Shown here piece by piece: positions 1 through 10,712 of a stretch of DNA of 64,000 nucleotides. The stretch comes from Rhabdophis nuchalis (Eukaryota > Chordata > Lepidosauria > Squamata > Natricidae). The stretch spans positions 22,072,119 through 22,136,118 of the forward strand of contig CM077648.1 in the NCBI GenBank assembly GCA_039707465.1, written 5' to 3'. The translations under genes and the position numbers were made by a program. The stretch's first letter is position 1. Every line of letters begins with the position of its first letter. A model generated the notes under the pieces. It was not told where the DNA came from. It did no database searches and was given only the letters and a program-made list of their open reading frames with translations.

Positions 1-20
1 GAGAAAAGCAGAGCCTTAAG

Positions 21-168
21 ATGAATATCAATTTCCGACAACAGCCTGAGCTTCAACTGAGCTACAAAGGAACCGCCAGGCAAAATTCGAATGAGCCCTT
101 GCAAAGAGGAGGAACTTATTTTGTTTGCAGACACTCCCCACACCCCAAAAATGTATGTCACATTAAAG
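21..168 (+). CDS. C4orf17: C4orf17 coding exon 1
   Basis: Encodes residues 1-49 and one base of codon 50, from MNINFRQQ to [10 protein letters not shown]. The donor is AAAG|GTAAGG. The PHPxxVCHIKG segment is the most recognisable part of the family. Confidence 0.88.
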
Positions 169-3100
169 GTAAGGCTCCTTTGTGCCCCATGTTCCATGTG
201 GCTAATTGTATCCGAACTCCATTCTCATTTATGTTTTCTTGAATGGAGATATTGTCTTAGTTTATTCATCCATTTGATTTGTTAATTTTATATGGCTACA
301 CATCTCATAACAAACTGACTGTGTGGCATTTAACAATGTAGTAAAAATTGACTACGTAAAAGACAATTATTTTTTAAAAAAAAGAAAAACTCACAAGTCT
401 AAGAATTCATGAGGCATAATGGTTCCAGTGGTTAAAGTGCAGTACTGCAGGCTACTTCTGCTGACAGCAATTTGGCAGTTCGACTCTCACCAGGCTCAAG
501 GTTGACTCAGCCTTCCATCCTTCCGAAATGGGTAAAATGAGGACCCAGATTGTAAGAAAATAAAAATAGATAATAATTCTTTTGCCTTTTTTTCTGTAGC
601 TTTTTGATAGCTTTTTTTCCGTTTTTCTCCAGGAAAATTGTAGTCAAGTTAGAATAGTAAAATAATAATAATAGTTAAATTTATTAACCGCTCCCTCTCC
701 CCACAGGGACTCGGGGCGGTGCACAGGGAGGATAAAAACAATAAATATACAAAATACATACGAATTTAAAAACAGATTAAATTAATTCCTGTGCTAAAAT
801 CCCATTAACTAAAAATCCCCACCCCCCAAAAAACCCTAAAGACAGAGGAGTAGTTATCCCAGGCCGGCAAGGCAGAAAAAGTGTGTTTTCAATTTAAGAC
901 GGAAGGAGCGGAGATCCGTGGTGGTCCTAATATCGGGGGGGAGGTCGTTCCAGAGGGCTGGGCCCGCCACAGAGAGAGCCCTTCCCCTGGGCGTCGCCCG
1001 CTGACAAAGTCCAGTGGACGGCACCCGGAGAAGTCCCTCTCTGTGGGAGCGAATCGGTCGTGAGGATGTATGAGGCAGGATCCGATCCCGCAAGTAGCTA
1101 GGTCCCGAGCCATGGAGCGCTTTAAAGATGATAATTAATACCTTGAAGCGCACCCGGAAGACGACAGGCAGCCAGTGCAGCTCGCGCAAGAGCGGTGTTA
1201 CATGGGTGTACCTTGTGGTACCCATAATTGCTCGCGCGGCTGCATTCTGGACCAGCTGAAGTCTCCGGGTGCACCTCAAGGGAAGCCCCATGTAGAGAGA
1301 GTTACAATAGTCCAGTCGGGATGTCACGAGGGCATGAGTGACTGTGCGAAGGGCGTCCCGATCCAATAGGGGGCGCAATTGGCGTACCAGGCGAACCTGG
1401 TAAAACGCCCTCCTGGCCACGGCTGTCACCTGATCTTCCATTGACAGCCGGGTATCCAGGAGGACACCCAAATTGCGCGCCCCATCCACAGGGGCAAGAT
1501 GTTCGCCCCCTATGGCCAGCGATGGAATGAGCTGGTTGAATCGGGCAGCCGGAAACCACAGCCACTCGGTCTTGGTCGGGTTTAGCTTGAGTCCGTTACT
1601 TCCCATCCAGATCCGCACGGCTTCCAGGCACTGGCACATCACCGCTACGGCATCGTTGGGGTGGTCTGGGGTAGATATATACAGCTGGGTGTCGTCAGCG
1701 TATAGATGATACTCTACCCCAAAACCACGGATGATCTCACCCAGCGGCTTCATGTATGTGTTAAACAGGAGGGGCGAGAGGACCGACCCCTGAGGCACCC
1801 CACATATAAGGGGTCTCGCGGTCGACCTCTGCCCCCCTGCCAACACAAATTGCGATCGGCCAGAGAGGTAGGAGGAGAACCACCGCAAAACGGTGCCTCC
1901 CACCCCCAACCCCCCCAGCCGATGCAATAGGATACCATGGTCGATGGTATCGAAAGCCGCCGAGAGGTCTAATAGGACCAGGATGGAGGAACAACCCCCA
2001 TCTCTGGCCCTCCAGAGATCATCCACCAACGCGACCAATGCCGTCTCGGTGCTATGCCCGGGCCGAAAGCCGGACAAATGATCTTGGCAGAGGCAGGAAG
2101 GGATGGCAGGAGACAATCTCACTAGCTTGCATTCTGATAATTTAATATTTGCATTGTGAGTATTAAGCATCTATGGAGGGTTTAGGAGAATGTGCCATGG
2201 GCAACTCACCGAGGTCAACTCATCATAGCCAATTTGCCATCAAACAAGTCACTGCAGTATACCATTTATATTAATAGTGCAGAAATGGTGGAATAGTATC
2301 ATTAAAGAAAGGATGCAAAAAGAGGAATAAAGTGAAATGTGAATAAAGTGAATGACAAAAATTAAAACATTTTGCAATTACTTTAAATAATTAAACAGAA
2401 TTGTTGAATTGTCCCATGGCAAGTTGGCTGTGGCGAGATGGCTGTGCGGAGTTGGCCCATCCTCTCAGAGGTGGGTTGCAAATCCCGGTGCTACTGGTTT
2501 GCTTGTGCTGGTGGGCGCGCATGTGCAGAAGCATCCGGGCAGGTGGGCAGAGCCTCCTGACACCACCACTACCAGTTTGCCCGATCCGGACTGAAGCGAA
2601 AGCAACCCATCTCTGCATCCTCTCCATGCAACAATGATAACAGCCACAGCATATTCTTAAAATTTCTAATATGCTCAGTGGCCCCAAAAGATTGCCTGTA
2701 CATCGTGTCAAATTCAATTAGAGACCTGAGAAAATATTAAAGGCTCATTTTCTTACTCAGGATTAAATGATGCACCTGTCTGCTTTGTACGAGACCGAGG
2801 CTACAATGAAGGGCATTTCGTTTTGCCAGGCCCAACATACAACCACCCTTACAGGCATCTTGGAACCACAGCAGATAAGACTTTTCCTAATAATACATTG
2901 CCAGCATTGGTAACAGAGGGAGCTGGAGTAACTCTTCCACGTAAGTAATGTGTATGACTGCAAAGTTGTTGAGCTTTGAATCCTTCCATACAAGATTGAA
3001 ATCTGAGTTTTTCCTATTTTATCTTACATTTTGACATTGGTATAAATTTTTTCCACGCTTTCAGTAGAAATGAATGGCTGAAGAGTACCTAGATAAGATC

Positions 3101-6100
3101 TAGTTTGAATGAGGTCTCTGCTACCCGTTGGTAGATTATAACTGGAGATCCTAAGGATATAAGAGATAGAGAAGCAACCAGAAGGCCAGCTTAAAAACAG
3201 CTCAGTTGCTAAGATGCTGAGCTTGTCAATTAGAAAATTCAGCAATTCGGTGGTTCAAATCCTTTGCACCGTGTAACGGAATGAGCTCCCGTTACTTGTC
3301 CCAGCTTCTGCCAGCCTAGCAGTTTGAAAGCATGTAAAAATGCAAGTAGAAAAATAGGGACCACTTTGGTGGCAAGGTAATAGCATTCTGTGCACCTTTG
3401 GCATTTAGTCATGCTGGCCACATGACCGTGGAGACGTCTTCGGACAGCACTGGCTCTTCGGCTTTGAAATGGAGATGAGCACCGTCCCCTAGAGCCAAAA
3501 ACGACTATAAAATATATGAGAGGGGAAACTTTTTACCTCACCATCTTTTACTTTATGTTTCAACTAGTTTGTGTTGTGGTGAATTATAGCAGAGGTCTAT
3601 GAATGGTTTGCAAAAAGGTGTATTCACTAGCACAGGGGTCTCCAATCTTTGCAACTTTAAGTCTGAAGGACTTCAACTCCCAGAATTCTCCAGCCAGCAA
3701 AGCTGGCTGGAGAAGTCTGGGAGCTGAAGTCCTTCAGACTTAAAGTTGCAAAGGTTGGAGACCCCTGCACTAGCATATATGCGTTACTGTCACTACAATA
3801 TTGCACATTTGAATTTGGGCATTTATTTCCTTATCCCCAAAAATATAACACATGGTTGAATTTTTCAATAGAAGTGTCATTAACTGTTCATCCTTTTGAA
3901 CTCCAACTTCAGTGTTTTAGGAACTTTCATTATATTCCAGATCTTACTAAAGATGAATGTGCAGATGTGAGAAATCAAGGAAGAAACACTCCTCTCTTAA
4001 GGAAAAAGGTGAAGAATCCTTTGCCTCCATTATAATGGCTCCCCAGGAAACTGTTTACCAGTAAATTGGTTTAATGATAATTAATTAAACTAATTAGGAC
4101 TTCTTGTCTTGGGTTGCATACAATTATTAGTGCCTGATGATCAGGCCACCCAAATACTGTAAAATCTCCATTTCCTTCCCACCCCACTAACCTGCTTTCC
4201 AGCTCCGTTCTCCTGTGCAGAGTAACAGAAGAAGAGCCAGTCGATCAGTTGGGACTTGGGAGGCAGTGAATAGATGGGGGCAGAGCCAGCCACAGGTGGT
4301 ATTTGCTAGTTCTCTGAACTACTCAAAATTTCCGCTACCGGTTCGCCAGAACTGGTCAGAACTGGCTGGTTCTGAAGTGGGTCAAATTCTCCAGCTTGAC
4401 TGGTAGGTTTGAAACTCTGGTAAGATCTCCCCTCAAGTGTTTCTCTTTTCCCATACAATACCACACCAGAACAGAAGCATACCAAATTCGCCTTTCTTTT
4501 TGCTTTCATCTCTATTTGCTGTCTCTCTTTGTATAATCAGGATGAGCCTCTGACGAGCTACTTAGAAGACCGTCCACAAAGTAGGACTTGTAAGGACCTC
4601 CACCTTTTGCCTCTTCAGAGAACGCACTATAAAGAAAACTTCAGGGAAAATATGAATTATGCCCCAAGCTATCTGGATCAAGAAATAAAAGTAAGATGCG
4701 ATCAGTAAGTGGTTCTTCTATATTACAAGTTAAGATAAATTAAAATATGTTTTGGCAGAGAGGAATGGTGTTTAAAAGATAAGATTGAAGGTATATTCCT
4801 GTGAAACAGTGGATTATACAGTAATCAGTCATCCAGGTCACGGTTGTCCCAAAAGTGCTTTCTCAAGAGGCAACTGGACTTTCCGATTTTTCTTTGAAAA
4901 CGTTTCGCTTCTCATTCAAGAAGCTTCTTCAACTTTGCGAGATCTAATCCTTCCTTACATACAGAACCAGTCACTCTTTCTCAGCCTTAGGAAGCAGGCA
5001 GTGGCAAACTACTTTTGAAATTTTGTCAAGAAACTACAAGGTCTTGTCCGGGCAATTTTCAAGAGTAAAAAAATGACTCAAGGGTGCGTGTGCATGCGCA
5101 CACACTTTTTAAAAATGGTTGGCTAGATGTTTTCAGGCTGAGTGTCCCTATTCTTTCCATCAGACTCCACATGCAATTTTAAAAATTCAGAACCCACTAG
5201 AAACTGCCTTTTGCAGTTTTGCCTGAGTGCAAGAAAATATTGTATTGCCTTTGTCCAACTCAAACACATTGCATTCCCCATTCTCAGTGACAACATTAAA
5301 GTTTGTTTAAAGTTCTACGTACAACATAAATTGTATTTGTAGTGTTATGTCTTTCTCCAAAACACCTGCTTTTTTTCTACCGTTTTAGTTGTCTGAAATC
5401 TTAGAAAATTGAAGCATTGCAAGTGGTGGTGTTACGTGTTACACCTTTTGAAGGTTAAATCACCTTATGTTTTACATACAGCATTTGTAAATAATTTGAA
5501 CTCATGTCTGGCTCAGTAGATACCCAGTCAGGGATAAAATCAATAGAGTTCTAAAAAGAAAAATATTGATATATATTTTGGCAATACCGGAACATTGAAC
5601 TGGAACATTAAAAAGATAAACAGAGTTGTACATAAGACAATCAAAACTATTACCTAATATGACCATCTTGATTCTAGGTCCTGGAAAAACTCTGTGACAT
5701 TTTACAGACAGACACCATTGGAGAGATTCAAAAGTGGCTATCCAAGGCCAGTGTGAGAGGTGAGAATACACGTTATAGTCAGTGGTAGGATTCAATTTTT
5801 TTTTACTACTGGTTCTGTGGGCATGGCTTGGTGGGCATGTCATGGCTTGGTGGACATGGTTTGGTGAGAGGGGCAGGGGAAGGATATTGTAAAATCTCCA
5901 TTCCCTCCCCACTCCAGGGAAAGGTTACTGCAAAATCCCCATTTCCTCCTGATCAGCTGGGACTCGGGAGGCAGAGAATAAATGGGGGCGGGGCCAGCCA
6001 GAGGTGGTATTTACCAGTTCTTGTAACTACTCAAAATTTCCGCTACCGGTTCTCCAGAACTGGTCAGAACCTGTTGAATACTACCTCTGGTTATAGTTGC

Positions 6101-9100
6101 ACACAATGCTTTGTTTTGCTTATTGTGTCAATTATCAAGATTGACACAATAAGATTGGCACGTTACCATTTTGAAAAGTATTTGGAAGAAGTGCTTTTGA
6201 AGGCTTTGCTCTTCCTTAAAGCCACCACCCGTTTTCAGGCTTTTACATGAACCTAAATATGCTGCTGCTGCTGCTAACTGCTGCTTTAATGAGCAGGCTC
6301 ATTCAAGTCAGTGTGACTATTAAAGCAGTTGTTTCTTTTATTTTCAGTCTACTAAATGAGAAAATCAGCATATCTTATTTCATTTAGAGAGGAAGATGAT
6401 TATCATTCTTACATCCTTTTAAGTCATATTAACTAGATATAGAAACAGATCTGATGTAACAGACCAGGGTGTCAAACTCAATTTCATTGAGGGCCGCATC
6501 AGGGTTGTGTTTGAACTTGGGGGACCAGGGTGGGCATGACCAACTCAACTTCACTTGTTGGGGTGCCTCTCGTGGACCGAGTGCTCTGCCAGTGAAAATG
6601 GGCTCCTGAGCTCTGTTTTTGGCTGGGATGGCCTCTTGCAACCCTCTGACATGAAAACAGAGCTTGGAAGGGATGTACGCCACCCTCTTGAGTTTCGTTT
6701 TTGGCTGCGATGGCCTCCTGCAACCCTCTGCCAGTGAAAACGGAGCTTGGGAGGGATGCATGCAGTCCTCCCGAGCTCCATTTTTGCTGGCAGAGGCACT
6801 GCAGGCCGGTCCTTCGCTGTTCCCAGGGTGGCCCCATGGGCCAGATCCAGCCCCCAGGCCTTGAGTTTGACACCCCTGTAATAGACAAACCACATATTGA
6901 AACACAATGATGTGCAGGTAGAAGAAGAGCCTGAAACATGATTTCTAGAAAAATCCTCTAGATTATATATGTCTGGAATACTCTCTAATTTTGAAAGAGA
7001 ATGAAAGAAGTGTCCTTCAGCTACAAAGAGCGGGAAACAGAGTTTGCCACACTGGCTGTGGCTCTTAATCAACCGCTCTCATATACCCACCACACTCTCA
7101 GTCACAAAGCATACATGAGCGAAATTTAAACATGAGTAAATTGCTCACTGCTGAGCAGCGGTGAAAGTCAATTTTTTTTACTACCGGTTCTGTGGGTGTG
7201 GTTTGGTGGGTATGACAGGGGAAGGATACTGCAAAATCTCCATTCCCACCCCACTCTGGGGACAGCCAGAGGTGGCATTTGTTGGTTCTCCGAACTACTC
7301 AAAATTTCCACTACCAGTTCTCCAGAACCTGTCAGAACCTGCTGGATTTCACTCCTGCTGCTGAATCAAAAAAGTAAGTTGCAAAGCTTACTTTCTAACG
7401 TGCCCCCGATATCTTTTGCATTTCAGAGAAAGAGTTTGTCTCCAATTTCATACGCTCCGATATGACCAGCCGTGATTTTTTGTATTATAAGCCAACAGCC
7501 CAGACTGAAAGTGAACTTCCAAACATTCAGGCTTTGCTGAGAGGGCAAAAAGGAACACCTAATGAAGGTAGCCGTGTCAGGTAAACTCACAAAAAGTGCA
7601 CAAGGAATGGAGTTTGCACCAAGGAAGCATCTACTGTAGCCTGTTTATCTGAATGTCTATGGAGATTCTCAGTCATCCGGATCATGGTTGTCCCAAAGGT
7701 GCTTTTTCAAGAGGCAAATGGACTTTCTGTTTTTTCTTTGAAGACGTTCAGAGCTGAAGAACGTCTTCTTAGATGAATAGCAAAACGTCTTCAAAGTAAA
7801 ACCAAAAAGTCCAGTTGTCTCTTGAAAAAGCACCTTTGGGACTTTATCTGAAGCTTCTCAGGCCTCCTTTAAATAAAATTTAATGGCTGACCATCTTAAT
7901 AGCTTCTTGATTTTAAGAGAAAGGCACTAGCCAGTGGGATGGGAAGGTATAAGTCCCAATCTTCCCTAAAGCTGGATCTAGCTGAGTAACTTTGGGCCAA
8001 TGATTCCCTCTGAAGAATGACTTGAGAGTTTCAAGTCTTTTCCCTAGACTGGAAAGTCAAAAACCATCTATGTCCATGATGGCGAATCTATGGGACGCGT
8101 GCCACCTGTACGGAGCCATTTGTCAGGGCACGCGAGGTGCTGCTCTGTCATCTGGCCAGCACACATGCATGTGCTGGCTAGCTGAATTCGCCCTTTTTTG
8201 AAGTCATTTTTCACCCTCCCCAGGCTCCAGAGGCTTTATAGGAGCCTGGGGAGGGTGAAAAGAGCCTCCCCCCTCCAGGCCTCCAGAGGCTTCATGAGCT
8301 TCCCTGAAGCCTCTGAGCACTCAAAATGACACTCTGATCAAACCGGAAGTGACGTCTGATTTGCTTGGAACATCATTTTGAGTGGTCTGGAGGCTTCAGA
8401 GACCTTCAGGAGGCTTCCCTGAAGCCTCTGGACTGCTCAAAATGACGCTCCAAGCAAATCGGACATCACTTCTGGTTTCGTTGGAACGTCAATTTAAGTG
8501 CTCCAAAGGCTTCCTAGCCCCTCTGGAGGCCCTCTGGAGGCTTCAGTGACCTTCAGGAGGCTTCCCTGAAGCCTTCGGAGCACTCAAAATGATGTTCCAA
8601 GCAAATTGGATGTCACTTCTGGTTTGGTTGGAGCGTCATTTTGAGTGCTTGGAGGCTTCAGGGAAGCCTCCTGAAGGTCGCTGAAGCCTCCAGAGGGGCT
8701 CCGGAGGGGGGGAGGCTGTTTTCGCCCTCCCCAGGCTCCTATAAAGCCTCTGGAGCCTGGGGAGAGCAAAAAGAAGGGGTTGCGCCTGTAGTGCGTGCAC
8801 GCGCACTGGGGGGGGTTGTGCATTGCATTATGGGCATGGCACGCCCATGCATGACCCCCCTGCGCTCCCCCCACTTATGGCACGTGAGCCAAAAATGTTT
8901 TGCCATCGCTGATCTATGTCTATTATCCTAGATGGAGTTGGATTAAAAGGCACCAAAATCCAGTTTGCTGGTAAAATCAGTTTCTGAAATCAAATAGCCA
9001 ATGGGAAAATTAACAAGAGTGCATATCTAAGAGAAGACTACTTTACACGTTAAAAGAATACAGATCTTTCTGCTCAACTCCCATCTATTTATTTATTTAT

Positions 9101-9926
9101 ATTCATTTTTCTCCCTAGAATTCTTTTTTTATTAAAGTCACACTAAATTTAATTTTAGATTTATACAGAATGGTTAAACAATCTTACTTCCACTTAGGAC
9201 TTCAAGCCAAGCATCGCTAGTCAGTGGAGGATCAAGACCAGGTAGGTATATATTTTGGTCCTAAAAAATTAACTCATACATATTTTAAATTTTGAATACT
9301 GAATAAAACAAGGGCAGACTGCTATATAGAGTCTACATAACAACCAGTGGTGGGATTCAGCCAGTTCGTACTTATTCGGGAGAACTGGTTATTAACTTTC
9401 TAAGCAGTTCGGAGAACCAGTTGTTTTTTTGTTTTTTTCCACTTTGCAGGGCTAATCCTGTAAGGAAGGCAGGAAGGAAACATTCTGGTGTTGTTTCTAG
9501 CCTCATCTTTATTGCCCTGATTACAGAAACTGCCTCTCCTAGACTCGCGCCCATCGACGTGAGTGATGTTGAGTTGGCCACGTCCATCCAGTCCCATGAC
9601 CACCAAGCCCTGACTACCCAGCTGGTTATTAGGGCAGAGAGCTGGTTGTTAAATTATTTGAATCCCATCACTGAAAACAACATATGTATAACTGCTTACG
9701 CAAGACATGCAGACAAGAAAATCCGAGTTTTTAAACTAGCATTTTCTGAAAATTTCTTTCAGATACAGAAAGAAGTCGTTTATTTGCAAAGAGAGGGAAA
9801 ATAGATGAAAATGAGGAGGATCTTCCCAGCAGCTCCGCGAGCCACTTGAGTGGCTCTCAGTCTGTTTTCCCCACCCAAAACAGCACCCATTTGTTATACC
9901 GCAAGAGTCGCCTTAAAAAACATTAA
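21..9926 (+). CDS. C4orf17: C4orf17 ortholog, complete spliced CDS (8 exons, 329 aa)
   Basis: The CDS is join(21..168, 2761..2940, 3941..4008, 4541..4690, 5678..5759, 7427..7580, 9198..9241, 9763..9926). All junctions are AG/GT and phases are consistent throughout. The product is 329 aa, against about 359 in human. Identification rests on recalled similarity to human C4orf17: residues 37-50 ([14 protein letters not shown]) and 176-182 (YLDQEIK), followed by a conserved helical stretch ([10 protein letters not shown]) and [13 protein letters not shown]. It also rests on position and orientation next to TRMT10A and MTTP, as in human. The C-terminal third is Ser- and charge-rich and probably disordered. 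No signal peptide, membrane segment or catalytic motif is visible, and the function is unknown. The ATG at 21 matches the expected N-terminus; only 20 bases precede it, so the 5' UTR and promoter lie outside the window. Confidence 0.9.
409..575 (+). mobile_element. tRNA-derived SINE (squamate type)
   Basis: The A-box-like TAATGGTTCCAGTGGTTAAA, B-box-like GCAGTTCGACTCTCACC and the body GTTGACTCAGCCTTCC...GTAAAATGAGGACCCAG match a SINE type I recall as common in snakes. It lies in C4orf17 intron 1. Confidence 0.65.
657..2088 (-). mobile_element. 5'-truncated L2/CR1-like LINE with open reverse-transcriptase frame
   Basis: On the minus strand an uninterrupted frame encodes RT motifs in order: [44 protein letters not shown], the catalytic YADDTQLY, and [11 protein letters not shown] connection and C-terminal domain ending [20 protein letters not shown] follows. 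The 3' end (657-850) has the GCGGTGCACAGGGAG-type tail and a short (AAT)n run. The endonuclease and ORF1 are absent. Lack of stops over roughly 400 codons suggests a young copy. It lies in C4orf17 intron 1, antisense to the gene. Confidence 0.88.
2761..2940 (+). CDS. C4orf17: C4orf17 coding exon 2
   Basis: The acceptor is TTCTTACTCAG and the donor GTAAGTAA. The exon is 180 bp and symmetric (phase 1-1), beginning [20 protein letters not shown] and ending GAGVTLP. It directly continues the CHIKG of exon 1. Confidence 0.88.
3192..3532 (+). mobile_element. Sauria-type SINE
   Basis: It has a tRNA-like head (GCTCAGTTGCTAAGATGCTG, GGTGGTTCAAATCC) and a body with GGAATGAGCTCCCGTTACTT. The Bov-B-like 3' end is GACGTCTTCGGACAGC, CGGCTTTGAAATGGAGATG and AACTTTTTACCT. 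It lies in C4orf17 intron 2. Confidence 0.8.
3633..3767. mobile_element. hAT-like palindromic MITE, family A
   Basis: A 135-bp fold-back element, CAGGGGTCTCC...GGAGACCCCTG, flanked by a perfect 8-bp duplication CACTAGCA (3625-3632 and 3768-3775). Its core holds ACTTCAACTCCCAGAATTC in inverted orientation. Confidence 0.85.
3941..4008 (+). CDS. C4orf17: C4orf17 coding exon 3
   Basis: A short 68-bp exon with acceptor TATATTCCAG, encoding [20 protein letters not shown] and then RKK. The donor is AAAAAG|GTGAAG, and the frame runs into a stop soon after it. It is supported mainly by phase continuity between exons 2 and 4. Confidence 0.75.
4541..4690 (+). CDS. C4orf17: C4orf17 coding exon 4
   Basis: A 150-bp phase 0-0 exon running from [10 protein letters not shown] to SYLDQEIK. 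The acceptor is GTATAATCAG and the donor AAAA|GTAAGA. The terminal YLDQEIK block matches the human protein as I recall it. Confidence 0.88.
5678..5759 (+). CDS. C4orf17: C4orf17 coding exon 5
   Basis: An 82-bp exon, [20 protein letters not shown] then LSKASVR. The acceptor is TTGATTCTAG and the donor AGAG|GTGAGA. It encodes the predicted amphipathic helix after YLDQEIK. A hAT-like repeat begins only 20 bp downstream. Confidence 0.88.
5780..6089. mobile_element. hAT-like element, family D
   Basis: CAGTGGTAGGATTCAA at the left and TTGAATACTACCTCTG at the right, with a perfect 8-bp duplication GTTATAGT (5772-5779 and 6090-6097). The interior holds ACTACCGGTTCT-type blocks shared with the other family D copies. 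It starts 20 bp after C4orf17 exon 5. Confidence 0.82.
6465..6878. mobile_element. hAT-like non-autonomous element, family B
   Basis: The ends are CAGGGTGTCAAACTCAA and TTGAGTTTGACACCCCTG; flanks TAACAGAC and TAATAGAC (7 of 8). The interior has three degenerate copies of a GAAAACGGAGCTTGGGAGGG-type unit. Confidence 0.75.
7156..7357. mobile_element. hAT-like element, family D
   Basis: CAGCGGTGAAAGTCAA at the left and GGATTTCACTCCTG at the right; flanks CTGCTGAG and CTGCTGAA (7 of 8). It lies 69 bp before C4orf17 exon 6. Confidence 0.72.
7427..7580 (+). CDS. C4orf17: C4orf17 coding exon 6
   Basis: The acceptor is GCATTTCAG, and the exon encodes [20 protein letters not shown] and onward to GSRVR. 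Two GT donors are possible. Using GT at 7568 puts a TAG in exon 7, whereas GT at 7581 (GTCAG|GTAAAC) keeps the frame open to the end of the gene, so 7580 was chosen. Confidence 0.82.
7655..7860. repeat. fold-back repeat (family G)
   Basis: A unit reading TCATGGTTGTCCCAAAGGTG and AAGACGTTCAGAGCTGAAG is followed by its own inverted copy (GAAAAAGCACCTTTGGGA). Single-armed relatives lie at 4825-4950 and 44835-44915, and a disrupted copy lies around the LINE at 45258-46003. Confidence 0.55.
8074..8911. mobile_element. hAT-like GC-rich element, family C
   Basis: CCATGATGGCGAATCTATGG at the left and TTTTGCCATCGCTG at the right, with a perfect 8-bp duplication ATCTATGT (8066-8073 and 8912-8919). The interior contains three tandem copies of a palindromic unit at about 8317-8655. 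It lies in C4orf17 intron 6. Confidence 0.8.
9198..9241 (+). CDS. C4orf17: C4orf17 coding exon 7 (44-bp micro-exon)
   Basis: The acceptor is TTCCACTTAG and the donor CCAG|GTAGGT. The exon encodes [14 protein letters not shown] and joins exon 6 at an AGG codon. It is short and low in complexity, so support comes mostly from splice sites and phase. Confidence 0.65.
9345..9673. mobile_element. hAT-like element, family D
   Basis: CAGTGGTGGGATTCAG at the left and GAATCCCATCACTG at the right; flanks ATAACAAC and AAAACAAC (7 of 8). It lies in C4orf17 intron 7. Confidence 0.75.
9763..9926 (+). CDS. C4orf17: C4orf17 terminal coding exon 8
   Basis: The acceptor is ATTTCTTTCAG, and the exon encodes [20 protein letters not shown] through to [11 protein letters not shown] followed by TAA. 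The tail is Ser-rich then basic. No AATAAA signal is obvious in the next several hundred bases. Confidence 0.82.
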
Positions 9927-10712
9927 TTCAGGAGGAATTCTTCACACCTGTTCCTGTCCCGAGAGTTTCTGAAAATGAGCACGGTATTTTCTTGGAAGGT
10001 AGCGTGCAGTGAATCTCTGACAGTGACCTCCTGATCTAAGGCCAAATCTTGAACATTAATACAGTGAACTAGTAATGAAAATGCTAAATACATTTTATTT
10101 GTCTTTGTAAGAGTTCACAACTGATGTTTGAAGTTTGTAGAAGACATAACTGACATTTCTATTATGTCAGAATACAAATAATGACGTCATTCATTTACTT
10201 ATAATTTTCAGAATTTTAAACACACTGTTCATTGAGGATTAACTCCAAGAAAGATACTAGTCTGGATTTAACAACTTAAATTATTTTCTGTTTTGACCAT
10301 TTAAAATGGGGAATTTGGTTTCTACTAATCCAAGAAATATTTTACTTCATCTAAAGTTGTTTTAACTTTTAGATTTTAGATTTTCAACAATAGTAAGTCA
10401 ACAGTTGCATGCTTATTCATTTCTCCTTTCCAGAATTGTATGGAAGAATATTGGTGCTACCTAAAAACTATCTTAATGAGAGGTTTCGAGAGGCCCCATA
10501 ATAGCATATCATCAACCCCAAAATGGAATGTACAGATGTGGCCTGAACATCTGTACCTTTTTTCTGAAGGGGCTAGGTGGATCACAAGAATTGTATCCTG
10601 CGCACATCTTTAGGGGTTGAAAGGTAGCTTAGGAGAGAGAATGAGAATAGTTGTACTATCTTTGGACAGAAACAATTTTAAGAGTCTTCTTACTAAAATC
10701 AGATTGTATATA
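9927..10712. other. C4orf17 3' flank, nothing recognised
   Basis: AT-rich sequence that must include the C4orf17 3' UTR. No clear AATAAA, repeat or other gene was seen. Confidence 0.5.

Noticed and set aside
6429..7072. Minus-strand frames of 146-173 codons
   Set aside because: They lie within the family B element and its degenerate internal repeats.
7427..7567. C4orf17 exon 6 ending at 7567
   Set aside because: This donor puts a stop codon in exon 7. The donor at 7581 preserves the frame through the final exon.
9421..9804. 127-codon plus-strand frame spanning C4orf17 exon 8 start
   Set aside because: It lies in a family D repeat and reads the wrong frame of the exon.
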